The translations under genes were made by a program, and so were the position numbers. From Pyxicephalus adspersus (Eukaryota; Chordata; Amphibia; Anura; Pyxicephalidae), in the NCBI RefSeq assembly GCF_032062135.1, contig NC_092864.1, forward strand, positions 18,563,687 to 18,627,686: 64,000 nucleotides of DNA. Direction: 5' to 3'. Below the pieces are notes generated by a model, which saw only the letters and a program-made list of their open reading frames with translations, was not told the DNA's origin and ran no database searches. Below are positions 25,387 through 38,078 of the stretch, piece by piece. Every line of letters starts with the position of its first letter. The stretch's first letter is position 1.

Positions 25387-26502
25387 CTGTAAAAAAAGAA
25401 AGTTGTAGAATGTTGTTCCAGTTTTAGAGTTTCATTGGTGCTTAATTAATGTTTTGTCACTTTATCATTTTACATAACCAGTAACCCTAAACCTAACACT
25501 GGTCTTCCTCGCCCATGTTAGCCAAATTTAGTGACCTGACTCAAACCTGCAACTCTAAATAACTTAAAGAGGAAAATTGATTTGGTCTATATTTGTGATG
25601 TGGCATATGGGCATTTAATGCAATATACTGAATGTTTGCCAACCAGTGAACCCTTTATTGATATGTACCTTAAAGATTAACTAAAAATGCATTGTCTGGC
25701 AGGCCATTATTGCAAAAAGGGACAGGCATGTCCCGTCTGCAATAATCCCTTCTACCTGCTGTGCTTTAAAGTGCTTTACAATGTGCAGCAATGTATACTG
25801 CTGTGCACCAGCTTTGCATGGTATTGTAATAAGAACACTTCCTTTCCATGTGACACTCATCCTACAATGGGACCCACTATCTGTCATTGGCACACCCACT
25901 GGGCTACAGGCTATGTGTCAATTACTGCTGCAGAACCCTATGCAGTGCATACAATTTATACAGGGCTAGTTTCGTCTGCATGATGCAGGGATAACCACAG
26001 GGCCCTTGCTCATTCAGGACGCAGTCTGTGTAAAGCTCATGCTCTATCTCAAGTTTGCACAACCACAAAAACCCTGGTACTTGTAGAACAGTTTGAGAAG
26101 ATGGCAATCCAAACTCCAATGATCAAAAAAAGCAGAATACTGCACATGTGTGTGCCATGTTTTGAGATTGGTGACTATGCAATTCAAATAAACAAAACAA
26201 CAGGGGATTGTCATTTAGTTATCTGGCACAGAGGATTGCCAAACAATGTTTGCCCAAAGTTGTACCAGTGCTAGAATTATACACAAGAGGGTCACATAGA
26301 TGTCTCTACCAATGCAATGACAATCTAGCATCTGTACAGAAGCTTGTAACAGATTTACTGTAAAAAATATACTCTGTAGGTATCATATCATGTAGTTGAT
26401 TTGGAAACTTATGTCATCATGCAGCACAACAATGAACATTGAATACATACAGTGAATCACATGACACCTTGGTTGAGGACACTCACAGACAGCAGAACTT
26501 AC

Positions 26503-26647
26503 GGGATATTTTCGGTATTTATTTTATACTCCAGCCGGAAGGTGTGATTGCAGGAAATTTTGGGGTCTGGGACTATCCAAGTACAGAACATGTCATTAAG
26601 ATAATCGTTTTAGCAATCCAAGTCTTTAATATTAGGTATTCCTTGGG
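26503..26647 (-). pseudogene. il4r: Copy A exon 2: D1 domain, with in-frame TAA
   Basis: Acceptor TCTACACAG, donor GTAAGT, phase 1 to 2. It encodes KDLDC, then a stop, then NDYLNDMFCTWIVPDPKISC, the C-x(9-10)-C-x-W signature of the cytokine-receptor D1 domain. The stop TAA is at 26610-26612, where copy B has Phe (CFNDFY) and human IL4R also has a residue. Confidence 0.8.
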
Positions 26648-27391
26648 CTGTGTAGATAAAAAAGTTCAAGAATGATTCATACTTCCATCTAGTGTTCAAT
26701 ATATTTTTTTTCAAATCGAGGGCATAATATATATTTTTTTTAAATGTAAGATTTTATTAGGTAAGTACAACATAGGAAACAAAGTCACACAGATACAGCG
26801 TATAAACCAAACAAACTTATAATCGATAATGGATACTTAAGAACGAATAAAGAAAAAATGCATATACTTATTTGTGTTTGTTCTATCATTCATTTCTACA
26901 GTTCCTGAACATATTGTACAAGTCCTCTGAAGAAAAAAGAAAGGTTCACTTAGTGTTAAAGAATCCAATGGGCATTTTTTGTTGTAGATAAAGTCATACT
27001 AAAACTACTAACAGAGGATTTGGGAAATTCTATTGGGGATATAATATGTGTAGGGTTAGGATATGGTTTCTTGATTGAGGAGGTATAACAAAAAAGGAAA
27101 AACAAGAAAGCAAGGGGTCAGCATGGGTCATCAGGATTACGAGTCAGTTTTGAGAACTGTCAAATAGTCCGAAGATTCACATAACATGGTCCAGTAGAAC
27201 CACCTTTCTCTGGTGGCTTCCTCAGTGCCTCTTAAGAAGGAGTGAGGTCTTCCATCAAATATAGTTAATGGATCCACTTGAACCATTGAACTAATCGAGG
27301 AGTCCCGAACTGACACCACATTGCTGGTATGCATGTTCTCATAGCATCCACTAATCTTATGAAAAGTGATATGCGGTAGGGTTTTCATGTG

Positions 27392-27715
27392 AAATTATTG
27401 TGATGTAAAAGAAAAAATACAAAGGGTATCTGTTGGCTTGAAAACAATAAGAGCAAGCTATGGACTTGCTCCAAGAAGGGATGAACCTTCAGGCACTCCC
27501 AGAAAAAAAGAAGGAGGGTACCTCTATTTGCATTGCATCTCCAGCAGACATCATTTGTTCCTGGGAACATGAAGTGCAGTTGTGAGGGCACCCTATACCA
27601 TCTGGTTACCCAGTTTATACCATCCCTCTCTCTGAACCAATTCCCTATGTCCTCCTCAGTTGTCCTTCTTTTGGGTAGTTATATACACCTCTATGAAAAT
27701 ATATTATTTATCTAG
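27392..27715 (-). mobile_element. L1/Tx1-type LINE ORF2 C-terminal fragment
   Basis: The minus strand encodes VPSQLHFMFPGTNDVCWRCN, then GTLLLFFWECLKVHPFLEQV. The CWRC ... GT ... FW.C pattern is the Cys-rich C-terminal region of L1 ORF2. The frame upstream is broken by stops. 3' sequence may extend to about 26740. Confidence 0.75.
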
Positions 27716-28323
27716 AGTGGGGGGGGGGTGAGAATGTGCCATTTATTTATATACTTGTAGCTAACATGTGTCCCTCTTTACTATCTCCAAAATTGGTAGG
27801 TATGATTGTACTATTGGGTGCCATACTACCCATTTTTGGGATTTGGTTTGAAATCAACTTTGGCCAGCTGAAGGTACCTGGAAATGAAGACAGAATTTTC
27901 ACAGATGGTGTTTACTTTAAAAAATGAAGGTACACTGCCTGCAATGTTTTTTTATCGACATATTTCAGGGATATTAATAACATTTTATATGGATGGTAAT
28001 TGATGTTGGAAATACGTCGGTGAGTTTAGTTCCACTTCAGGTGGCTACAAGTGGGCTTTAAGGCTCCACTGAAAGAAAACACTTCACCAGAAATACTAAT
28101 ACATGATCAAAATTGATATTATCCTTACACACCCAAAATATGTTTGCACATACAAATTAAGTATTTGTCCTTTTATTTAACTTGGACTTGGGTTATGGGT
28201 ATCCATATAGGAGTCTGGGGTCAGAGCCATTCAGTATAACAATTACTAGCATCACCCACAGCAGATGATTTAGACTGCTGATCCACATTAATCTTGAGTT
28301 ATTTGCAGCACAAATATATTATT

Positions 28324-28738
28324 AGTTTACATTGCCAACTGTAGTCTATTGTAATCTCTTTGAACGGAACTACTCTGTGAAAAGATATTGTACTATTGCA
28401 GAAACTTGGATAACAGCTCATATATCCCGTTGGGGTACATTCGCACATCCATGTAAACAATGCCAAGTAACCCTACTACTGTTACTGTTTTTTTTTTACC
28501 TTTCACCCTGCTCAGATTACTCCTTGGTAATGCGCCATATTCTTTGCATATTCTTTGCATAGTTTACATTGCCAACTGTAGTCTATTGTAATCTCTTTGA
28601 ACGGAACTACTCTGTGAAAAGATATTGTACTATTGCAGAAACTTGGATAACAGCTCATATATCCCGTTGGGGTACATTCGCACATCCATGTAAACAATGC
28701 CAAGTATCCCTACTACTGTTACTGTTTTTTTTTTACCT
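28324..28738. repeat. Recent local duplication, 178-bp copies 237 bp apart
   Basis: 28324-28501 and 28561-28738 are almost identical (AGTTTACATTGCCAACTGTA at both starts). The linker 28511-28549 (GCTCAGATTACTCCTTGGTA and following) is itself a copy of 29250-29288. Confidence 0.93.
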
Positions 28739-29399
28739 TTCACCCCCAAAAGTATTTTTTTTTTACATTTTTACATGAATCAATAAAACAATACAGATGT
28801 TAAAACTCATTAGGTCTCTAAATGGAGGATTTTTCCACTTTAACTTCCCGGATGCATCACATGAGAGATGGCGCCACCTCCAACAAGAAGTACAAGCACA
28901 GGGAGAGATTGAAGGGCTCCCATTTTTGCTCCAGAGTTAACTGTAATGCTGGAGGTTCCCCCCTCCTTGCAAAAGAAAGCTATCTTCTAGGTGAAAGGGC
29001 CATAGCAGAGGAATTTATGGTAGGGTTCCCTAGTGCCATTCATCCCTTGTCTCAGTGGTCTCCAGGTGGATGCTGGCCCAATTTCCATTTTCAGTTGGTC
29101 CTCTATCCCTTTGCTTAAACCCCACCCCAAAGTGTTTAGTGTCCTGTTGGAGAAGGAAGAAGGTTTACTTGAGGAGGAATGGGGTTTCTTTTATGCCACA
29201 TTCTTAGGTGATCTGGTCCGCCCAGCGGGTGCACGACATTGAGTGGGTTGCTCAGATTACTCCTTGGTAATGCGCCATATTCTTTGCTTTCAGGTGTAAC
29301 TGCAGATTTTTGTCATTAGTTGTCTCTCATTTTGAGTCCTTCCTTCTTGATATAGAGGAAGGCAAGAGGGCTGATGTTTATCTCCCACACAATATCCTG

Positions 29400-29562
29400 A
29401 TTTCTAAAACCGGAATTGGATCTAGTCCAGGATTGAAAACATTTGCCAACTAATAACAAATGATTTTTAAGAAATCCATTTCAGATTTGCTAGATGCCCT
29501 AGGTTCCTCCATGATGGTCTATCTTCCCCAGTCTTGGAGAGATTTGATAAATCATGCCCATT
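29400..29562. mobile_element. Foldback MITE, decayed third copy
   Basis: Shares AACATTTGCCAACTAATAAC, AAATGATTTTTAAGAAATCC and the end GGAGAGATTTGATAAATCAT with the copies at 11345 and 13154. Confidence 0.7.
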
Positions 29563-31361
29563 GTAGTATAGGCCTCACATCAGCACTTTGCTTTTATGTG
29601 TGCAAGGAGCATGTTTTTGAGGGAGGTTCCAATAGTGGAAAAAACGGTACTTATGTTTAAAACATGTTAAGTGGTGTTGGTCCAGGGTAAGAACCATTAA
29701 TAAGAAGGACCAATCAGCTAGTTTAGCAGTGTGGGTGGGTTGTGTCATTTAAGATTACAGTACAATGTTGTCTATACTTCTGGACCACCCAATTTGAAGT
29801 GTAGTTGTCTAGTTCTTCAGTAAAAGCTGTTCACACAGTTTGGAGTCCTAGACATATACATAGACCAAGTAATGCAGTATTAGTGATTTACTTGCTTTAT
29901 ATTACTAAAAAGCAGCTTAAATTTGCATATATTATTTACTCTTATGTATGGAATATAGCCAATGGTCATAGTATCCTTCAAACTATTGATTCTAGTTTTC
30001 TTGAGGTCTCACCCTAGGTATCTACCATGCTTATTGGAAACAAATGATTTATTACCTGAAAACTCTTTTTTCAGGAATTCTCCAAGATGGTAAGTTCCCA
30101 CCCCTTATACTTACCTATTTTTTTTAGGTTTGGTTGTTGCGAGACATCTTGCTATTGAACTGGCATAGGAAACTTTCAACCTCCCTCTGAGCTTGTTCTT
30201 CCTGTTGAAGACAGTGCCATCTCTTATGTGCGTCATTCTGGATGATTTGTGTAAATGCAGTTATCAGGTAATAACTCTATTTTTCCTGTTCACACTTAAA
30301 GAGGAACTATACCCAAAAGTGCCAAAAAAATACACTTTTTTTTCCAGCAGGGCAGTCTGATCCAGCCGGGGTTGTCTTGCATTGGGTCCCGCATCCTCCT
30401 AGCATCCGTTCTGGAGCCAGCACGCCATCTTCTCCTCTTCTTCCTGGTTCTTTGTCCTACCTCACCCAACCCAGGCACGGGGTGCGGGTGATGTAGGATG
30501 AAAAAATCTTGCCAACCTCACAAATTTTTTTTCCCCCAAGAAAGACTTTTTCGCACAAAGAGCACCCAAGAGCCTCCCTGGATGCTTGACTTAGGTATCC
30601 TGTGAGGCTTTGCGCTCCCATTCATTCTTGACCTCCTAGGTAATCAAGAATTATGGAGCGGTGTTGCACTTAAGTGTTTATTATAAGTGTAATATTCAAT
30701 TTCCATTACTATGTGCTCAGTTTACATATATATAAAGAAGATTATAATTTTTTTATTTAGTTATTGGGCATGGTGTGTTTTTAGCATTCCCACATTCTTG
30801 ATAATAAGTTACATATGACATACTGGTGCACTGCATTTCCATTCATTTATAAAGATTTCAAAAGCAAAGAATGCAATACATTTATGTATTTATGTGTGTT
30901 GGGCTGTTCATTGAAACAAATTGGATGTTTTGGAAAATGCAGAACAAAGACATACCGGTAGTAGATAACACCTTAAAGTTAACTATCAGTTTTAAAGTAT
31001 ATCTAAACCCAAGAGAAAAAATATAATGATGTACTGCACAGCAATGAGACACGGTGTGCATTACACCTAGCAATATAATGCAATACACAGATGTGAAAGA
31101 ATATCATAATTGTGCCCATCAAGGAAGAAGTTGGCACAATCACTAGGTCTTTTCTTTGGAAGGAGAAACAGTTCATAAAAAGAGCACCAAGTAAATGTAC
31201 TATAAATAAGTGATTTATTTTTTATTGCAGACACAAATACAAAATATCTATATCTGTTCCCAACTAAACTACTAATAAAAGTTGAAGTATATAGTAATAC
31301 AGAATCATGTGTCTAATGACAAGAGATCACAAAAACTGATACCTACCAATACAATGTTCAC

Positions 31362-31434
31362 CTGCCAAGATAAGAGCCAACAGCAAGATTATTTGTACAT
31401 GGCAGCTGAATGACAATTTCACAGACTTCTCCAT
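31362..31434 (-). pseudogene. il4r: Copy A exon 1: signal peptide
   Basis: ATG at 31434. 24 codons plus one base before GTGAAC. It encodes a short basic start (MEK) and a hydrophobic core IILLLALILA, typical of a signal peptide. Length and phase match exon 1 of copy B (70 versus 73 bases). Confidence 0.75.
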
Positions 31435-34400
31435 CTCAGTGGAGGTTTACTAGAGCCACAAACCTCAGTTTTCTCCTTTTAGGCAGACATGAGACTTGCT
31501 GCTGGACCTATGACAAAATGAATTTCATTAAAATAAAGACAGAACATTGGAATGGCTTTCAACGTTTCCAGGAAACTCTGTAGTAAACATTAAGTCATTG
31601 CAATATTGTAAACTTTTATATGTGGAAATGCATCCTTCACCATAACGTGAGGCAACTCCCAAATGCACTTTAGGAGCGTACTGCAGGACAATGCAAGTCA
31701 ACATATTGCCATGTGTTGCATTTTTAAAAGCTAATGTGTTGTAGTGTGTTGCATTGCTGATTCAAATGAATATGTTTCCTTAATGCAATGCTTGTCAACA
31801 TAATGTTAGCAAACAGATACATTGGATACCTAAGATAATACAAATGTACATACTGGATTCAGATAACTAAATATTATTGTTGAAAAGAAAATATGAATCT
31901 ACAATCCAAGCTTCACTTAGCATGTAGGTGATCAATGCGCTAATCTTCGAAATTTGCGTCAAATTTTGGTCATTCGGTTTAAAGCTAAAAAAGTCTAACA
32001 TCCCGATGGCCAGCGATCAGATTAGGCACCTAGCGCAATGAGAGGTGTGTTGTGCCGGTCTTTGTCCACCAGCTAGATTGGAGTTGTATTTTATACCTGT
32101 CATTGACAGGTTTAGTGTTTGGTGCCTAGGGCCAAATGTATTCAGTCAATGACCGCTATTGGAGTATGGCTACCAAGTCAACTCAAACATTGGGACCAAT
32201 TTGAGCAAACTGTCAGCAAACCGCAGAAACATTATTCAGCACTACAAGTACATAGATTGTGATTAGATTTGTGCCTGTTATCTATTTAGCACCAGAATGG
32301 AAGAGCAGGAAGCACCACTAAGATAAACCGTATGTTACCCAACCAATACTCCCCTTGCCATTGCTCCTCCTCTGTTCTTCCTGCAATGTATTAAATTGCA
32401 CCAAAAACTGGTGCAGGCACTAGGAAAGTTACTACTTCTTTCATGTAACATGAGACTATAGTCACATTCTCCTACATAGATATAATCACTGAGTATTGGT
32501 AGCTGTAACAAGGCGAGGATCATGGGGAAAGACTTGTTGATTGCGTGAGGAGTTGTGGGATCCACTTTGCCAAGGGAATTTGTGTTCCCAGCTCCAACCA
32601 TCTGAGCCATTACAAGGATATTTTAAAATTATAATAATTGTTTATTGTATGTCACATATTCAAGAAAAAGAAGTGTGAAATTCCTCTTGCTGCACCAACA
32701 ATTAAACACAGTGGAGACTGAAGATGGAGGGTTGCCTCCTCCATAGGGGAGTCACTCGCTTCTTCATGGTTGGATGTGCACTAAGATAATTAGTAAGAAA
32801 ACAATATAATATAATCTCTTGCACATAAAGCATGTTTGATTTGATTTTGTGACTGTATACAATGCCTTAACCTTGGCCAAGTGACATGAGCAGTGTATTC
32901 ATCAGACTGGTTGGCTCTTGCCAAGACTGAGTGTATTTTATTGCAGTCCTCAGAATTTCCGTGTTTACAATCTATTTGATTTAAGTTTACAAGTCTATAA
33001 AACATGAATAAACTGCAAATATATCTTGTATTTTATAACATACCAGTACTTTGCAGTTAACTGGAAACTCAGATTCCTGGTTGTCAAATGATCCAAACAC
33101 AATGGAACAAGTGAAAGGTAAAGAAAGTCAGAATACCTTTTTGTTTATACTGTTCTGTTCTGAGTCATTGAATAAAGCCAAAGCATTAACATGATATCCA
33201 GGAAACTCGCCTTGTAAAGTGAAATCACCCCTCACACCTCCATGTTTGTTTTATGACATATTTTCTTTGACTTAACATTTTGGGCACATGAACTAAGGTA
33301 CATGTAAATCCTAATGGTATTTAGTTTACCTAAAGCAGACCATGGCTTTTTTAGTATTATATAAAATGGTGGATAACCCTTTTATGTAATGCAAAAATTT
33401 GTTTTTCATACTTTTTTTTTGGTTTTGCCCTGGCTGCAAAGACTAAATAGCTAACCCAGAGCCTTCGGGCTGCTCCTTCTGCGCATGCCCAATCTTGGAA
33501 ACGAAACCCTATCACGAGCCTGTTTTGATTGGGTGATGGCAAGATTGGGTGATGGAAGAAAAAACCCGGAAGAAGACAGACGAAGATAGCGCCAGAACAA
33601 AGAAAAAATCCAAGATTGTGGAGGACTCTTCGGAAGTAAAGATGTGTCAATTTTTTTTTAAAGTTCTGCTTTAAACTTTGTATTCTAAACAGTTACAATT
33701 TTTGGTAAAACTTTGTTTCTATCTCTTTTTTTTTACTGCATCTCAGTGCTGTTGTTCATTTCACAGCCACTTTCTATTTATATGTATGCACTTCAGAGAT
33801 AACCATGCATTATTTATCATGGTGGGCAACCTGTATAATTTGCATTATGGCCATTTCTGGAACGAGATGAATGAGTTGGGGACCTTTTTGTGCATTGGCT
33901 GTGGTGAGGCTCAGGGTGGTTTAAAAAATCCCCAAGTCATTATTGGCCCTGCTATGGCTTTTGGAAGAACTTCCATTTTTGTTCACTGCTCCTGGGTGCA
34001 CAGCAGCAATTCACTATGCACCCGTTTTCCACCCCAGGTAGGAAAAGGCCCTTACTGTACTAGTCTGTGGAGTCTCCATGGGAAGACTGTGTGACAGAGC
34101 AGAAGAATTATAGGTACAATTTTGGTGGCTATGGTGAACAGTGGGTTTTGTGAGCATATGGCTTATTGTAACACAACTTTTTACATCCTGCATATGCTAT
34201 GTAGGGAATGAACTATAGAAGAGGAAAGAGGAAGCTGGTCAAAATGGCTACTTCTCTATGAACAGGACATTAACTCCCTGTGACGTGGCAAATGGTGTCA
34301 TCTTGGAGGGAAGATATATTTCTCCTCGTTCCCTCTCCTATGGGATAGATTAACCAGCAACAGGTCTGCTGGGATTCCAGACCTGGGTTTGCATGTCACT

Positions 34401-35830
34401 CAGAAGTGTTCTGATCCAGGCCTGAGTTAGATTTTGTTTGACCATTAATTACTGCACAGCTGTGAGCAGCAGGTAAAAAGGGAATGCGAGGAAGGAAGCT
34501 CTCTGACCTGGGGCACAGGGAAGCTGCCTGTGGGGGCCATTGTTGTACTACATGTGAGTAAAGGTTGCTGGAACGTTTGTGTTGAGTTGGCTGGGTTAGC
34601 CACCAACTAGTAGAGAGGAATCTCCCTGCTGTTTAGTTAGTGCCTGACTGGCTAGGATTTTTTTGTTTTGTTTTATCTTATGCAACCTTTTAGTAAAACT
34701 CACTGTGGTCAGTTTCATCCTTATCTACTGTCTCCAGTGTGCCCACAAGGGTGGTATACCACACTCCCCCTTATGAAATACAATGCCATTGAAAAGAACA
34801 ATCCTTATCATTTAATTTTCATTAATAAATTGCAAAACACATTTCTTACCATTGGCTTCCTTTTCAGCTCTCTGCATTAAGTTGCATAACATCTGAGGTT
34901 AGGAAAGGAAGTTGATGCTGGAACATCATAGGTCTGAACAGGGAGAAGATAGATAGATATAAAATGTCCAACAGTTGCACAGCCTGTACAGTTCTGGGCA
35001 ACTTATTTCTTCATTGTGCCATTTGTTGTGACAATCACTTTGTTTGAACTTCGTGAAAAAATAAGTACACAACAAATAAAGTGTGTTTATATTTGTAATT
35101 ATTGAGTAGGATTAATAAGACGCCATTAAGCTGTAAACCTAAGGATTTGTCTCTTTCCTATGCTGTTCTCTGAGTTGCATAAAAATTCCCATTCCCACCA
35201 CTGTACAACAGTGTCCTCCTTTCTTGAAATTGTCGATGGGCAAGTTATTTTTTTGAAGCTGATTTTACTATGTAAATGATAAATTTGTGGGTGAGGAAAT
35301 TATTTTCAATTGAAGGCAAACTTTCACCAATTTCTGAATTTAAAGTATTTAAAGTAAAAAGTTCATTGCTAAGTCCCTGAACATGGTATTGCCATGACAT
35401 GCACCCACAAGTGAAAATTATTAAATTTATCTAGGTACTTTTTTATTTTGACCCATGTGCCACTTAAAGTTTCCTAAAACTTTTTAAATATTTAATTAAA
35501 TAAACCCTTTTCTTTTCCTCCCTTTTCTATACCCTCATAATTTTTTTTGAGGTGCTCATGCAAAAAACCATTTAGCCAGAGTACAGCCCACCCTCATGGG
35601 GTCTCAACAACAAGAAAAAAGGATTGTTACTAAAACAGCAGACATAAAAAAAGGGTTTTACCAGAACCCCTGTGTCATGTCACACAAGATCTAAAGATCT
35701 ATAGACCTTGGATAGGCTCACTGACGGGACTAAGGTTAAAAGAAACAATAAATCTCCCTTTTTATATAGAGTAACCATAGACAAAGTTGTCTAATCCAAT
35801 CACTATTCACTATACTGTAACCTAAAGAGG
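31435..35830. other. Spacer between the receptor copies, left part; nothing recognised
   Basis: Short open frames only, without codon-like conservation or known motifs. A GC-richer stretch at about 33440-33650 resembles the interspersed repeats elsewhere in the window. Confidence 0.4.
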
Positions 35831-35838
35831 AAGCTGGT

Positions 35839-38078
35839 ATGGCCCAGCCTAAATCATTTCTATTGTATTTAGCAGGTCAACTGCATCATTTTACCCATGG
35901 CTTTCACCCCTCTAACTTCAAATTTAGTGTATACCTTGGAAACTTCACAACAACTAACTTCTCAGTTGCCAAATGGTTGGAAAAGCCTACCCAGAAGGGT
36001 ATATGGCTGTATAAGTATGGCAAAAACATGAATTATCAAAGTCTTCTTGATGGTTTACCAGTATATGACTCCATTTTGAACACAAATACATACGGTCCCA
36101 TATTCCCTTTTAGTTGTAGAGAACCCATGGAGTTGTTACCCTTTCAGATATTCACTAGGTTAACACATATAACTTTTTAAATCGATATAAGCAGTTCTGG
36201 CATGGTCTTGAGCAGGGTTGCTCCGGTGGCTTCCTCCAGAGATTGTTAGGGGTTCCCTGAGCGATTTGTTCCTCTTTAAGTTCAATTATTTTTTGGCTAT
36301 CTGTAAGAGTTGCATTCTTCCCAATGGCAACCTATGTAAGAGTTCTTGTTCCCACTGTCAGCTGTGGATATATAGCAGAGTTTCACTAAACACCTGAAAA
36401 ATATTTTGAGGGTTCCCCATGGTAAAAAGGTCAAAAAAGAGTAACAATTCAAATCCAAACATCAACTATTTCTAAATACCCTTTTATTGGTATTAGATCT
36501 CTATAATTAGATCTCTATGCTCAAAGGGGTTAATATCTGTGGTATATTGTTCTTATTACACACCAAGCTTGGGAACTGGCAGCTCCTGATTTCCATGTTT
36601 AATTATTGAAACTATATTTTTTCTCATGTGTAGGTCTAACCAACAATTAATACCAAATAAATCTAGATATTATCATTCTTCAAATACATTTGATGTCTAC
36701 ACACCCCTAGGAAATTAGTCTTTATCATCCCTTTGTCATTTATTTTTGCATCCTAGAGTTGACTTAATACAACTAATCTGGAACTGCTTAGGTATAGCTA
36801 CTTTCAGATCTGAGGTTGTAGCATAGTTACCTCTTTTTTAGAACAATTTCTTAACTGAACCCCTAAAATCTGGCTTTTTGGTTTGGTGAAGGAACAATGT
36901 TGGCCTCACTGTATCAAAATACTCCTCAAGAAAACTCTATTGATGGCTCGCATTGCAACTGATAAACTTTTCTCCAACCAACATTGGATCATTGAAAACA
37001 TTCGTAAACCAGCAGATAGTAGGATAAATAATTGCTGGGTGTTGGTTGTTCTGGTACACTGCCTTGTATATTGTGTCTCTCTATCATAGAACGTTAGGAT
37101 GTGTTCTTCATCTCACGGATTCTTTGGATTGCCAGCCGTGGCAAAGACACGCTTAGCCATACAATTACTTAACTAAAGCTCATCTGTTTCATTATATACT
37201 GCAGGTAGTTTCTTGGCATGGGGTGAGCACTATCTTACAACCAAGGCAAATCATATTAGTAGGATATAGTTAACAATCACCACTGATACCAACAGTATAG
37301 ATCCTTTTTAAAAGAACTTACCTTATGGAGGGCAACATGTCAATATACTTAAGCTAGCCATTTACTAAAACAGGGAATAGCTCAAAAATTGATCAAAGAT
37401 CAAAAGCAGATCTTTGTCCATTGGTTAACCATTATATTGAAATTACCCCGTTACTTACTTCAAAACCAGTCCATAGCACATGTACTCAAATTAGAGGTCT
37501 GACATCACCATCCAACCTGCTTAGTCCTTTCGGGCGTTTCCTGGTTGTAGTACCAGCCGCAATCATCACTTATCCACTAGCTCTCTCTCTAGCTTTATTC
37601 GCCTTCCTCCATCCTTGTTTTAGAGAAATGCCAGGCAGGTTTTTACTTGCTGCTTACTTCCATCCAAAATGTTGTCTTGTAACCCTTACACACATGTCTC
37701 TTATGATGATGGATACCAAAGCTACCACACCTACCCCTGGCATAGCACATGTCTAAGGTGGGGCTTCCTTTCAAGTTGTAACTTCTAGGAAAGCTTTTGG
37801 ACATAAAGGAGTGTTCTAACGGAAGTCAACATATGAAGATAAAAATACGGGAACATTGTTTTTTAAGGTACACGTATCTATCAAGACTCCTTTCATGTAC
37901 AACCATAATATTTTTATTTGGTTTAGGATTAAGTAATCACTTATTCTGTCTCACTGTAGGAAAAGTCATTGATATAAATAGAACAAAGAGCATCTTAGCT
38001 GCACACACTTCCTCTACTATTGTTTCAGCTAGTGATAAAAAATATAATATGTCATCATCATGTGAGGCTTTAGGATAA
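35839..38078 (+). other. Cluster of decayed coding-like ORFs, unidentified
   Basis: Open frames at 35839-36180 (113 codons), 36883-37089, 37421-37756 (111 codons) and 37797-38078 lie on the plus strand in series and have protein-like composition. The first contains NFSVAKWLEKPTQKGIWLYK and GLPVYDSILN, the third a hydrophobic stretch FLVVVPAAIITYPLALSLAL. A hAT MITE interrupts the series at 36210-36443. I recognise no family. A decayed retroelement or virus-derived gene is possible but unsupported by any motif I can name. The series runs into the assembly gap. Confidence 0.3.
36210..36443. mobile_element. hAT-like MITE copy (GGGTTCC family)
   Basis: Shares CCTCCAGAGATTGTTAGGGG, GGCTATCTGTAAGAGT and CCCATGGTAAAAAGGTCA with the other copies. 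Ends decayed. Confidence 0.65.

Larger units (their letters stand above)
14093..31434 (-). pseudogene. il4r: IL4R-like type I cytokine receptor, copy A, disabled by several stops
   Basis: IL-4 receptor alpha is a single-pass type I cytokine receptor that pairs with gamma-c or IL13RA1 and signals by JAK1/STAT6. Nine exons can be placed on the minus strand: 31362-31434 (signal peptide), 26503-26647 and 25220-25386 (D1), 21563-21711 and 21169-21331 (D2, with WSEWS), 19873-19972 (TM), 18839-18917 (Box 1), 16987-17057 and 14093-15443 (tail). Phases are 1,2,1,0,1,2,0,2, as in copy B. IL4R-specific marks are HCLPEN (human HTCIPEN), WSEWSPAVEWHN (human WSEWSPSTKWHN), and the tail motifs GYRPF and GYKPF. 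Each of exons 2, 3 and 4 has one in-frame stop (TAA 26610-26612, TGA 25380-25382, TAG 21647-21649). Exon 9 has TAG at 14582-14584 and then two frame changes before the conserved C-terminus. Splice sites are all intact, so it is an unprocessed copy. Errors in the assembly could explain one stop but hardly all. Confidence 0.85.

Noticed and set aside
28332..28778. Two identical short frames (MPTVVYCNLFERNY...)
   Set aside because: The identity comes from the 178-bp local duplication, not from a gene family.
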